Shown piece by piece: positions 15,301 through 27,106 of a DNA stretch of 64,000 bases. Location of the stretch: assembly GCA_003344405.1 (NCBI GenBank), contig NOWV01000100.1, positions 186,001 to 250,000 on the forward strand. Reading direction: 5' to 3'. Under the pieces are notes generated by a model, which had not been told where the DNA came from, made no database searches, and saw only the letters and a program-made list of their open reading frames with translations. Source of the stretch: Trichoplax sp. H2. Its lineage: Eukaryota; Placozoa; Uniplacotomia; Trichoplacea. The stretch's first letter is position 1. Each line of letters starts with the position of its first letter. Both the position numbers and the translations under genes were made by a program.

Positions 15301-15644
15301 TCTTGGATCAAAATAACATTAAATGGTTGCTACACAGACCTGGAAGTATTTAATCGCTTCAATTAATTGCGATTTGAAAAGATTAAGAAGTTCGATGTCA
15401 AGCTCTGACGAATCTAGCTAAAAACAAAAAGGAGAAAATGATTTACAGGTAATTACGTAAATCGGTCAATGTAAAGATAATAATCTATTTGTTGAGCATA
15501 GTCCATAACCTGTTGTTTATAAAGATGTCTATTGACGACATTCAATTTTAACAAATTGTAATTGCAATTGATTTTATTGATCAAAATATTGGATGATGAC
15601 GATGTGAGATGTAGCAACATTGATCTAGTTGTAGAAACATCCAA
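12373..15644 (-). CDS. PEX2: peroxisome biogenesis factor 2 (RING E3 of the PEX2/10/12 complex)
   Basis: Ten exons splice in phase into 330 residues: 15510-15644, 15340-15417, 14573-14635, 14282-14348, 13861-13985, 13691-13821, 13044-13113, 12893-12940, 12582-12770 and 12373-12459. The order of conserved pieces matches animal PEX2 throughout: QLDSSELD near the N-terminus, GLLTKYEPEL, NGATLGQQMLNI, a helix with WLKERL, NFFSFLQTG, ERILSIHP, FEYMNRALLWNG, EFLAFVLPLVN, then a C-terminal C3HC4 RING (about 277-318) with C-x2-C-x11-C-x-H-x2-C-x2-C and CPSC. All eight RING ligands are present. PEX2 sits in the peroxisomal membrane and, with PEX10 and PEX12, ubiquitinates PEX5 for recycling after matrix-protein import. 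The first exon is the least certain: Met at 15644 or at 15620 could start it. Length is close to the roughly 305 residues of vertebrate PEX2. Confidence 0.93.
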
Positions 15645-16876
15645 CTATAATTCTTTTGCCTACGTCATGTTGATCTTTACTGCATTTCTATCTTTCCCAT
15701 AAAGTCAAGATGATCAACATTGAGTGCGTCAATAAATCACAGCAATTTTTCCTCATTACAAACAAGGTCGAATAGAGCAAATGATGTCGATCTTGTTGTT
15801 GAAATAGTAACAACTACCAAAAGCTCCACATTTTCAATAGCATGTGTTTCAAGAAACTGTTCAAATAAGAAGACATCCATACCGTTGTGTTGAATCCATT
15901 CTTGACTCACTAACATTACTTTCTTTTTACCTTAACCAACCCCGTTTCAAGGCAGTCAACGATAGATGAAATCTAGAATAACAATATACGCTAGATATGA
16001 CCAATGATGAGCAAAAAAATAATGCTCCATTCTAACTATGGCTATCTCTCATACAGTATTTCATTTTCTATCCTAAGTTAAGTAATGATCAACGAAGAAC
16101 ACTAGAGTTCCAATTCTGTTGCTCTATTACGGTCAATAGACTGCCTATCCATGGATAGTTCAATGATAAATAGGGCATTCCCTAGGCTATCAATAATAAT
16201 TCATGTTCTAGAGTTATCGTCGTACTTTTGTGCTATCCTACAGTCGATGCAAGGATTAGCAGTGAGTAAGTATACTTTATCTCATCGATAACGATCATCC
16301 ATATATAGTCCACATCAACATGGATTACGCAAATATGCAGTCGGTTTCTCGTCCAAAATCTGGCTGTATCGATTGTTACAACTACCTTTTGTGGAGTATT
16401 CTAAATTAAATGTTAATATCCACGATGATTTTTTTGATGAGAATTGGTACTTACTCTCCAATCGATAGAAGTAAGAGAAAAAGCTTTTCCTTTTACCTCT
16501 ATGAAATGAAGCTTTTGCACCATGATGATATGTGTTAAGATGAGAATTGAAACTTAATCCTCATCTCTGATATCCATCATGATATTGACAAGGGATTTCT
16601 TAAACTTACTATCGAATTAGAGCCTAGATAATGATCAATCTTGTCGACTATTTGTGATATCAATTCTACGCTTGTATGTAGATTGCTTAATTTTATGCAT
16701 CAATCTTATCCATGTATTAAATGAATTTTCGATAGTTAACACAGATTATTTGCGATTGTCGCATTCATGGATGACTACCTTTCTACAATATTATTTACTT
16801 ATAGTAATTTTGTTCCTGGGTAGTTGGATCTTGATGAAAGTTTTGAATAGCCATCATGGATATTATATTCCTTCAG
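15645..16876. other. intergenic, no gene seen
   Basis: Upstream flank of PEX2. A plus-strand hydrophobic frame at 16654-16905 runs into the first copy of the repeat at 16877 and has no family resemblance. Confidence 0.4.
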
Positions 16877-17356
16877 TATCTACACTCTATCAGCATGTAA
16901 AGTAGTTTTATTTCTGTAGTATTTTTTCTCAAAGATGGAGAATACGAGTAGCTCTTACGCGTTTGGCCTTTGAACTAGATGTGTTTGTTGATCATCAATT
17001 TATTGTAAGCTTTCTGATGTCAGTTTGATCAATCGAAGCTAAAACTATCCTTGTACTAGTTTGTCCCTCTCCAATCCTGACATGGCATTTTATACATTGA
17101 GCAAAAAGAACATTCCTATGCATTTAGTCCTTTAATATCTACACTTTATCAACATGTAAAGTTGCTTTTTTTACAGTATTTTTTCTCAAAGATGGAGAAT
17201 ACGAGTAGCTCTTACGCGTTTGGCCCTTGAACTACATGTGTTGATCATCATTTTGCGGTAAGCTTTCTGATGTCAGTTTGATCAATCGAAGGTAAAACTA
17301 TCCTTGTACTAGTTTGTCCCTCTCCAATCTTGACTTGGCATTTTAGACATTGAGCC
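16877..17356. repeat. direct duplication, about 220 bp
   Basis: Two near-identical copies, about 16877-17102 and 17136-17356, start at TATCTACACT and include the shared block AAAGATGGAGAATACGAG. They end around CATTGAGC. A short unrelated spacer separates them. The few differences suggest a fairly recent duplication. No coding capacity is shared between the copies. Confidence 0.85.
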
Positions 17357-18261
17357 CTACTTATCCATGTCAATGGAGTGGATCTAGACCTGAATGCAAT
17401 TTTCATCGACTGATTCTGACATCCTTTCTCCAATAGAATCAACATCCAAGTGATTGTCAATGTCGCTGTTTCCTGGGTAGAAAAAATGGAACTTTTTTTC
17501 CCCTCCCCTCGCCCTTGTGATATCCAACAACATTAATTGATAACATAACATGCCCAAGTTGATTAGTCTGACAAGAGAAGATGACATAGGATGAGAAAAA
17601 TAGTCCGCGACATAGCATGAGAAAATAGTTGGCGGTCGTTGTCCTCTTGATGACAATTTGATCATGGCTGTTTATGTGGCAGTTTGTTCTTCTCGCCCAA
17701 TGTCATGGCCATGGGAATTCAATCATCATCGACAATCATACAGCTACCAATGGTTTAAGTTGTTTGCAATACAAGACAAGAATCAAGCAAGCAACTAACC
17801 TGAGTAACTCGAGCAACAGTAGACATGGTCGTTGTGATTTCCTTTTTGCAATTCGTCCACCAAAATATCGTCAACAAAATCAACTAGCCAAGTTCAAGCT
17901 CCTTTTGACACTTCTCAAAATCACCATTGCTTGTCCCTATCCATTTGCATAGGAACAAGGTTATTGCTAGACTACGTTAAAGGTGTTTGGAAGTGGAGAT
18001 ATACCTTCCAAAGTCCAAAGGGAATGAAATTATTGCAACACTAGCGAGGACTTTAGGGGCCCTAATTGCAAGCTGAGTCTGATCCTATTCTACCTTCCCA
18101 TACAGTCTCGCTAGCTATACTGTTGTCTCATCACGAGTAGTATGCGCCAATCACTACAGAAATTGGCAGTCGTAAGCCTAGTTAAGATTCCACATATCTT
18201 GCATTTGTATCGCCAGGTTGGAGAAAGTACTTTTGCAGCTTCCATGGCTATCCTTAACCTT
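17357..18261. other. no gene supported between two repeat blocks
   Basis: Open frames of 92-93 codons exist on both strands (17384-17665 minus, 17674-17952 plus) but overlap repeats or lack splice context and motifs, so neither is called. Confidence 0.35.
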
Positions 18262-18895
18262 AAATCTTCTCTTCTTCCATCTACCCATTGCCCAATTTTT
18301 AGACTTAATCCTTTAATAAAACACCAATGCAGCCCTAAAACAGCAGTATTAGCAGATTAGTCATGCCAAGCTGTTGAAGAAGAAGTACACAAGCGATGGT
18401 TGTCGACATGTTGTGCTGGAGTTCATGATATCGATGATGGAGTAAAAATGCAAATCTTCTCTTCTTCCATCTACCCATTGCCCAATTTTTAGACTTAATC
18501 CTGTAATAAAACACCAATGCAGCCCTAAAACAGCTGTATTAGCAGATTAGTCATGCCAAGCTGTTGAAGAAGAAGTACACTAGCGATGGTTGTCGACATG
18601 TTGTGCTGGAGTTCATGACATCGAGTAAGGAATCCATCCGATCGATGATGGAGTAAAAATGCAAACCTTCTCTTCCACCATCTACCCATTGCCCAATTTT
18701 TAGACTTAATCCTGTAATAAATCACCAATGCAGCCCTAAAACAGCTGTATTAGCAGATTAGTCATGCCAAGCTGTTGAAGAAGAAGTACACAAGCGATGG
18801 TTGCCGACATGTTGTGCTGGAGTTCATGACATCGAGTAAGGAATCCATCCGATCGATGATGGAGTAAAAATGCAAATCTTCTCTTCTGGATGCAA
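18262..18895. repeat. tandem repeat, three full units plus a partial
   Basis: Units contain CTACCCATTGCCCAATTTTT and TCATGCCAAGCTGTTGAAG. The second landmark falls at about 18361, 18551 and 18772, so spacing is about 190 then 221 bp. The longer spacing reflects a short insert (GTAAGGAATCCATCCGATCG) present in later copies only. A fourth copy is cut off near 18890. Small open frames in the array repeat with it and are not genes. Confidence 0.88.
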
Positions 18896-18944
18896 TCAGG
18901 AGTAAAACCTAGGCTAATCGGCGCCAATCATTACTGGGATGAGG

Positions 18945-19745
18945 CAGTCTTAAGCCTTATGAAAATGCTGCATTCGTCTAGATAGCTTGGAGAAAATATT
19001 TTTTCAACCTTACGTAGTCAGCATGGTGAGAGTACGGAAGGAGTGCACGATGATTCAATCATGCAGAATCGCAAAATGGAAGATTAGCAATTGCAATTAA
19101 TCCTGCTGTAAACCCCCAATGCAGTCCCTAAAAGCTGATCGAATCCATCGGTAGATTACTGGTGTCAAGACGTTTCCATAAGTTATCGTTGTAAAGGAGT
19201 CAAGTAGAGAGTAGAGTAAATCATCCAGTTTTCTACTTTATTATCCGCGATGCAATCATGAGTAAACATGGACGCATGCAGTTTTCACTAGGACTTGCCT
19301 TCTCTTAAGCCTTGTGAAAATGCTCCATTCGTCTAAATAGCTTACAGAAAGTGTTTTTTCAGGCCTACATAGTCAGCCTGGTGATAGCACTGTCGTAGTA
19401 GCGGCCATTTTATCATGCACAATCGTAAAATACAACATCATAAATGCCTTCTAACCCTGCAATAAATCCCCCAATGCAGTCTGCTAAAAGCAGATCGAAT
19501 CCATCGGTAGATTATTGCTGTAAAGCCATTTTAAAAATCATGAGTAAACATAGACGCATCCAGTCATCACTAAGACTTGCCTTCTCTTAAGCCTTGTGAA
19601 AATGTTCTATCCGTCTAAATAGCTAGCAGAAAGTGTTTTTTCAGGCCTACATAATCAGCCTGGCGATAGTACTGTGGTAGTAGCGGCCATTTTATCATGC
19701 ACAATCGTAAAATATAACATCACAAATAGCATCTAACCCTGCAAC
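18945..19745. repeat. diverged repeat, three copies
   Basis: Copies begin near 18949, 19304 and 19585, each with CTTAAGCCTTRTGAAAATG followed by a TCGTCTA(A/G)ATAGCT block. The last two also share GTAGTAGCGGCCATTTTATC and are closer to each other than to the first. Confidence 0.75.
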
Positions 19746-20461
19746 GTAAAAGCCTGGTATAAGCGATGCTTTTGATCATTTAGGTAGATTGATTTCAGCT
19801 TCGTAGAAAGAGAAATACCGACGATCGATTTTTATTTGCATACCAAGTCCTAGAAGTTGGAGTGATTGATATTCAAGAATTGGGTTTACCATGTTTGTCT
19901 TGCAAAACAAATTTGCAATGATATGGAAGTCGCTGCACGATTTCTGTTAAGTTTGTTGTTGGTAGATGGAGAATTATGGTTGTTGCAACGAGTCTTTCCT
20001 TGTCTACCCAAGCTTGTTCTACGATATCGTAGAATCTCCAATGGATTGAGAATCAGTAATGCAATCTGTTATTGCATATTGATAGTGCCATTGAAATGTG
20101 GAGTAGAGTTAACAGAGCAGTTTTTTGGGGGGGATTGCCTATGGATATCAAAGACTCCCTGAGCATCACTCTACTGCAACTTTGGACTCAAGATGCGTTG
20201 GAATCTCCTATGAAGAATACTTTACTTTGACGATAGCATACTCCAATAAACGCTAATGTTGGAAATGAGTGCTGTGTAGAGTTGTATAAAATAGGAAAGT
20301 ACAAATGGAAGGTAGAATAACAGTTCTGAACAGATCAATAGTTGGGCTAAGGCATGCATACATGTTATAATTTCACTTCTGCGACAAGGTAAAGTCCAGT
20401 AAATGTCTACAAGTAGCTGCCGACTTCAACGCCCTTTTACTTCACGTTCAACACAGCAAAA

Positions 20462-21903
20462 GACTGTCAAGATGCAACTTTTATTAGCAAAGATATATCT
20501 ACAACTTTTTACCACCCCACTCCACTTCAATGTTCCCGTTTATATAGGAACCGTCTAATTTGGAAACGGCAACAGTAGAATTAATTATTCTACCTTACTA
20601 GGAGAAACATCGCGAAGTAAGATGTTCCTTACAACGTTTTTCTATCAGGAAATATTTTGAATCGCTTGCTCAAACTTCATCTTAACTCGTAGGTTGTCTA
20701 ATTCAACTATCATCAACTACAACTTAAATCATCTTACTGCTTAACTATCACATAATAATAATCAATATCAAATATGAACTAAGAAGTTCCTTACATAGCT
20801 TTTCTACCAGGAAATATTTTGAATCGCTTACTCATACTTCATCTTAACTCGTAGATTGTCTAATTCAACTATCATCCACTACAACTTAAATCATCTTAAG
20901 GCTTAACTATCACACAATAATAATCAATATCAAATATGTAATGAACTCTTGCAAGCAACATCCACGTTAAGGCATTACTTGTCTTACCTAGCACTACAAA
21001 TCGGGATATTTCTCCATACTTGCTATTACTGTCCTTAGTAAACTATCCTAACGACAAGGCAACACTCTAACAATACAGTAGTAGTTACACTGTGCTAGCT
21101 TCGTTGATCGTTGTCAAGTAAGCAATGGCGATAATCCTTGATAGAAGAAGAGATATTTCTACATAGGAAAGTCTAGTTGAAAGGACAAGTTGCAAGTCTT
21201 GTAGCTATCATCAATTGGCAATGAACCAACTCAAAATCGATATTGACTTTCGGCACANNNNNNNNNNNNNNNNNNNNGACTGTCAAGATGCAACTTTTAT
21301 TAGCAAAGATACATCTACAACTTTTGACCACCCCACTCCACTTTAATGTTCCCGTTTATATAGGAACCGTCTAATTTGGAAACGGCAACAGTAGAATTCA
21401 TTATTCTACCTTACTAGGAGAAACATCGCGAAGTAAGATGTTCCTTGCAACGCTTTTCTATCAGGAAATTTTATTTTAAATCGCTTACTCAAACTTCATC
21501 TTAACTCGTAGATTGTCTAATTCAACTATCATCCACTACAACTTCAATCATCTTACGGCTTAACTATCACATAATAATAATAATCAATATCAAATATGTA
21601 ATGAACTTCCACATTAAGGCATTACTTGTCTTACCTAGCACTACAAATCGGGATATTTCTCCATACTCGCTATTACTGTCCTAATTAAACTATCCTAACG
21701 ACAAGGCAACACTCTAACAATATTGTAGTAGTTAGACTGTGCTAGCTTCGTTGATCGTTGTCAAGTAAGCGATGGCGTTAATCCTTGATAGAAGAAGAGA
21801 TAGTTCTACATAGGAAAGTCTAGTTGAAAGGACCAGTTGCAAGTCTTGTAGCTATCATCAATTGGCAATGAACCAACTCAAAATCGATATTGACTTTCGG
21901 CAC
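20462..21903. repeat. large direct repeat (about 0.6-0.8 kb) spanning an assembly gap
   Basis: Copy A (20462-21257) and copy B (21278-21903) both start GACTGTCAAGATGCAAC and end ATTGACTTTCGGCACA. Copy A holds an extra internal duplication of about 160 bp (the CAGGAAATATTTTGAATCG block occurs near 20650 and 20812) that copy B lacks. The copies are nearly identical elsewhere. The gap lies exactly between them. Confidence 0.88.
21258..21277. other. assembly gap (20 N)
   Basis: A run of 20 N sits exactly at the junction of two near-identical direct repeats. More repeat copies may be missing or collapsed here. Confidence 0.99.
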
Positions 21904-22487
21904 AACCGGCCATGACAACGTCAGATCGTTGCTCTCTGCATGCTATCGCCATACTTTCAAAGCATGCAAGTAAGGCAATGAACTGAAATGACTACAATCA
22001 TATTAGGTTTAGAATGACGAAAAGATTATACTTCGAGTTGCCATGATATCGATCATGTAAGTGCCTATCGTTACTGCTAAGAAAAGGTAACTGATAATCC
22101 ATGGTAAAAGAACTGTTTGACAGTGTGGAACAGAACAAAGTTGAACAAGAAAAATGGAGCCTTGGCATGTTACGAATTATGCTTGGAGGTGAATGGTATG
22201 TCCACTCGTCTATACGGTAATAAATGTAAAAATATCTCACGATGATTCTAGCTAAGCTAGTCTAATTCTTACAAAATAACTATCTCAGGCAGATAGAATC
22301 AAAAAAGTCTTTTAGGGCAGAGCTAAGAATAGTAGAGCAATCATGAACTACAACAAGAATCTAATGGAAAGTATCTTGAGCTTAAAAAAAAGTGTCGTCT
22401 AGTCTAGTGCAAGCTGATCTCTCCAGTTCTTCAACACATTTCTTAACTTCTGAATCAATTTCATTTCTTTCTAATTCTTAACTTCTT

Positions 22488-22672
22488 AAATTCATTTTGT
22501 TCCATCTATGGACGGTAACAAAGTCGCCTACAAACAGACTTGAGTCGTCAAATAGACCACTTTTCCTCAACTAGATCATCAATACATTTTGTTCCATCTA
22601 TGGACGGTAAAAGTCGCCTACAAACAGACTTGAGCCGTCGAATAGACCACTTTTCCTCAACTACATTATCAA
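22488..22672. repeat. tandem duplication, about 90 bp unit
   Basis: Two adjacent copies begin CATTTTGTTCCATCTATGG near 22494 and 22583. They share CGCCTACAAACAGACTTGAG and CACTTTTCCTCAACTA with only a few changes. Confidence 0.85.
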
Positions 22673-23239
22673 TATGTTTTGCACTACGAATTAATCTATT
22701 TAAAGTTTCATTACTCTAACATGAATGTCTAACACTATAAGTTATTGGCCATCATCACCATGATAGCCCATCAAGTTACATAAATCTTGCACCATAGTTT
22801 ACAAACTGGCTAATACCGTGAGATTGGAAGATAGAGTTTCAAGATCGATTGCAATTGGCAAGAGAGAAAGAAACAGTCCTTGATAGAAGAACTGATCTAC
22901 CAAACAGCGTGCAATTTAGCTAGAGATCAGAGTCTCCATTTTACTTTCAAGGCAAATGTAAATTACCACTGCATACAGAAATATACGTACAGAGTCCTTG
23001 GTAGAAGAATTAATTTATATCAATAACATAAAGTTAATAAGAAGCCGAAGTTTTGTTACATTATTTTGGAGACACTGCATCATAACTCATCTCCCTGTTG
23101 CAGTGTTATGGCTCTGTAGAGTAGAGATTCGAGTAGAAATATTGATATTAGGACAATTTTATTAGCTTGCCCATATTTAATCAGCTTCTAATTTAGACAT
23201 ATTGCATTTTAATATAGTAGTGACTTTTTTGTGAGACTG

Positions 23240-24155
23240 TGATATATCTATGACAGATATCTATTCTGAAACTGTTAGCTACCTGTTAGATCGGGTAAAT
23301 CGGTCAATTTTTAAAACATAAACGATATTTTTTTCATTGTCGTTCACATCTCATCAACGCGAGGGCCAATGCTTGAAAATTGTTTTTAATTTTATTTACT
23401 TTAATAGGGAGTTAACTGTGATATATCTATGACAGATATCTATTCTGAAACTGCTAGCTACCCACTAGATCGGGTAAATCGGTCAATTTTTGGAAAACAT
23501 AAACGATATTTTTTTCCCGTTGTCGTTCACATCTCATCAACACGAGGGCCAATGCTTGGAAATTGTTTTTAATTTTATTTACTTTAATAGGGAGTTAACT
23601 GTGATATATCTTTGACAGATATCTATTCTGAAACTGTTAGCTACCTGTTAGATCGGGTAAATCGGTCAATTTTTAAAACATAAACGATATTTTTTTCATT
23701 GTCGTTCACATCTCATCAACGCGAGGGCCAATGCTTGAAAATTATTCTTAATTTTATTTACTTTAATAGGGAGTTAACTGTGATATATCTTTGACAGATA
23801 TCTATTCTGAAATTGCTAGCTACCTAGCTACCTACTAGATCGGGTAAATCGGTCAATTTTTGGAAAACATAAACGATATTTTTTCCCCGTTGTCGTTCAC
23901 ATCTCATCAACACGGGGGCCAATGCTAGGAAATTGTTTTTTTAATTTTATTTACTTTAATAGGGAGTTAACTGCGATATACCTTTGACAGATATCTATTC
24001 TGAAATTGCTAGCTACCCACTAGATCGGGTAAATCGGTCAATTTTTTGTAAACATAAACGATATTTTTTTCCCGTTGTCGTTCACATCTCATCAACACGA
24101 GGGCCAATGCTTGGAAATTGCTCTTAATTTTATTTACTTTAATGGGGAGTTAATA
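23240..24155. repeat. tandem array, five units of about 180 bp
   Basis: The landmark TGACAGATATCTATTCTGAAA occurs near 23251, 23430, 23613, 23792 and 23985. Each unit also has AGATCGGGTAAATCGGTCAA, a T-run and ATTTTATTTACTTTAATRGG. Fine differences alternate between units (for example TTTTTAAAACAT versus TTTTTGGAAAACAT), so odd and even copies resemble each other more, as in a two-unit higher-order repeat. Confidence 0.92.
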
Positions 24156-24477
24156 ACATAATACGAAACTGGCCGAATAAGGCAATCTAGTGATATATTA
24201 GAAGGGAATGGAGAATAATCTATTTATAGTTCCAATCACTGTCATTGTAAGTAACTAAGGAAAGTTCTAGATGAGCTCCAAAAAATATTCCGTATATAAA
24301 CATAATACAATCTCATTACCTTCAAGAATTCATTCGATGTCTATCTTTGTAAATACTGTTGCCTTCATTAGGTAGCAGTAGATGTTACAAATATAAATTT
24401 GTAACAAGGAAAAGTGAAACAAATATAGAAATTTAAATACTCTCTACTGTCAGGTTTGTCCTGCCTGACCTTTAACT

Positions 24478-24795
24478 ACGGTACGACTATAACTACTGAC
24501 AATTTTCCTATCGTTAGGAGAAACAGTCAACACCACTGGTCTCTCCAATCATAATTGAACCCAAACTTTATTGAAAAAGTCAAATCAATTAATCGAAAAT
24601 CGATATCAACTAATATTAACCTATCAGTTTTTAGATAACCTACGGTACAACTACAACTACTGACAATTTTCCTATCGTTAGGAGAAACAGTCAACACCAC
24701 TAGTCTCTCCAATCATAATTTGAACCCAAACTTTATTGAAAAAGTCAATCGAAAATCGACATCCACTAATATTAACCTATCAGTTTTTAGATAAT
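24478..24795. repeat. tandem duplication, about 170 bp unit
   Basis: Two copies, at about 24478-24645 and 24648-24795, share ACAATTTTCCTATCGTTAGG and ATATTAACCTATCAGTTTTT. The second copy is slightly shorter, lacking part of the AATCAATTAATCG stretch. Confidence 0.88.
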
Positions 24796-27106
24796 ATTAT
24801 ACAACGATTCAGTTATCTATGAAAAGTATGTACAACATTATAGATAATTTACTAGATAAGTTATTTTTAAAGAGATCATGTTACGGCAGCGAAGCAATAA
24901 TTGAACCCATAGCAGTAGACAAAATGAGTCGCTGATCCATTGGAAGATTTCAAACTGAATAATATCAACACTAGGACACCTAAATTACGGTAAAAGTGTA
25001 TCAAAATGCGCTATGCCGTGTAAGTAAGAAAATACTTCTTAAAATTAGAGTTGAACTTAATCGACGAGGTGTCTAAATCTTTGCTTTGCTCACTAGCACA
25101 GGAAAAATGTTCCCGATAACGCAGATATCATTCCTGATAGGTGATTCAAGAGTGCGACTTAATTATTGATCGTAAATGACCTCGTCTGGCTTTAATGTAA
25201 TAATCCCAGAATCAACTGGGGAAGGAGCTTATTCAACGTCATTAAAATTGATCATTTTTCAATTGCCACTGCAGAGAGAGGAATGTACGTCTATAGTCCT
25301 TAGTTGAAGAATCAAGTTATATACGTGTATGGAATTGCCCCTAGTTAGCCGAAAAGGATGCTATCGTTTTAATACGATTAACTGTACTATAGTTCAACAT
25401 GGATGGTATCATGGTTTATCATTATCGCAAGGAGAATGAGCTTTGCAATTAATACATTTAGCAAGACTATAATCCATCTTCGCCATAGCTTCATGATTCA
25501 AATGATAATTATACGATATTCATTTCTTCCGAGTATATTACTAGCAGAAATCCACATTTGGAACCAACTTCAGTAGAGCTTTATTCTTTATTGATGGTAA
25601 ACTGACAGAAAAACGTTTTCTTGTCTACTTGATTGCGCAGTAGTTCCTTGCTAAAAGCAACTACATTCCCCGTGAATTCTTCACTTTTTCAACGTGTACC
25701 ATATTGACTAGCATGAATACTTGAAAGATGATTCGAATAAAATATCAACTCAATTCTGTAATCAAATCAAGAAGAATCATAATTTATATCATCATTATGG
25801 ATGCTTTCATGGTCACTTTTTGTTCGTCATTTTCTGCAATCACTTGCTATTACACAGTCTGTTATAGTAATTGATGTATCTAATTCTACCATTTTGTTCT
25901 TTAGATGATGTCTTCTCTCTCTTAAGCTATAAATACGAACGATTTCTATCTCAGATTTACTTGCAGCAGTAGCAGTATTACTATTTTTCTACGTTACTCC
26001 ACGATGGCTTACATGCACTGCTCTACAGCAACTATCACATTATATGCAATCCTAATCTATAATAAAGTCTTCATTTTTCTCTTAAAATCTTGTGTAATTC
26101 TCTGCGTGGTAACAAAGTCCACTACTGCTGATATATCCGAACCCTCTATCATAATGATTTTCAAAATTTTCCAGTATTTAGGTATCTTAACCATCTTATA
26201 TTATCGGGACACCTTGTAAATCGCTATAGAATAATCTCACAATAGCACCACAAGGAAAGATATAATGTATAAATTACAACTGGGGCTTCGAAAATAGTTA
26301 TTCCTTGCCAGTAACTGGAATCTCCATATTTAAAACAGACTACAATGGAAAATTTTATTCTTGATAATAAATTGACAGACAAGCGTTTTTCTTGTCTACT
26401 TAATAGCAGTGTAATTCATTGTGATAGTAAATTATGATCTAAGATTGCATGGCATTCATTTAAATCTCACTACCATTAATTACATGGACGATTAATCCAT
26501 TTGTTGTGCTATACTGTATGATATCCAATTGCTTGCTAAAAGCAGCTCAATTTCCATCACACTCTTCATCTTCTGAATGTGTACAATATTGATTAGCGTG
26601 GATAATTAAGAGATCATTCAAATAAAATATCACCTAAATTGTGTAATAAAATAAAAAATAATTTATAACGTTGTAGAAATACCTTCACTCTCATAAAACT
26701 ACTCAAGAATAATCCGATAGGAGTATTCGTATCAATTTTTAGTCAAGCAAATAAAATGGCTCTTTTAAGTTAAATTTAAGTTCATAAAAGAAAAGCGTAG
26801 CTTGAGTTAAAGCTTCAAGTTGGTATTTTACAGATTTTCAAGCTTGTTAGTAATTTCTTTACAGCTATAAATACTATCAACACTTGCTACAAATGCATAA
26901 AGAATTCCGGTAGAATCACGTATTTTAGCTATGTACAAGATAGAATCCTAAATAGTATGCTAAAGTATTATCGTAAAAGATACAAATGACCTCAACAAAA
27001 CATCGGTTATGATACATTTTAGCTTCTTAGAAGCAATTGTAACCACCATTTAAAGATGAAGAGCAATTAAAATCGAGATAAAAGAATACGCTAAAACCGA
27101 TTCATT
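24796..27106. repeat. gene-free interval with an old diverged duplication
   Basis: Segments at about 25596-25780 and 26370-26655 share ordered blocks (CTTGTCTACTT, TTGCTAAAAGCA, AATGTGTACMATATTGA, ATTCRAATAAAATATCA) but are well diverged and differ in spacing, so they look like an older duplication. No gene is supported; the plus-strand frame at 26004-26219 has no recognisable features. Confidence 0.5.

Noticed and set aside
17384-17952. Two frames of about 92 codons on opposite strands
   Set aside because: No motif, partly overlapping repeat sequence, no splice partners.
18142-18927. Series of similar 60-72 codon frames
   Set aside because: They repeat with the tandem unit (shared string KNWAMGRW) and have no start context or homology.
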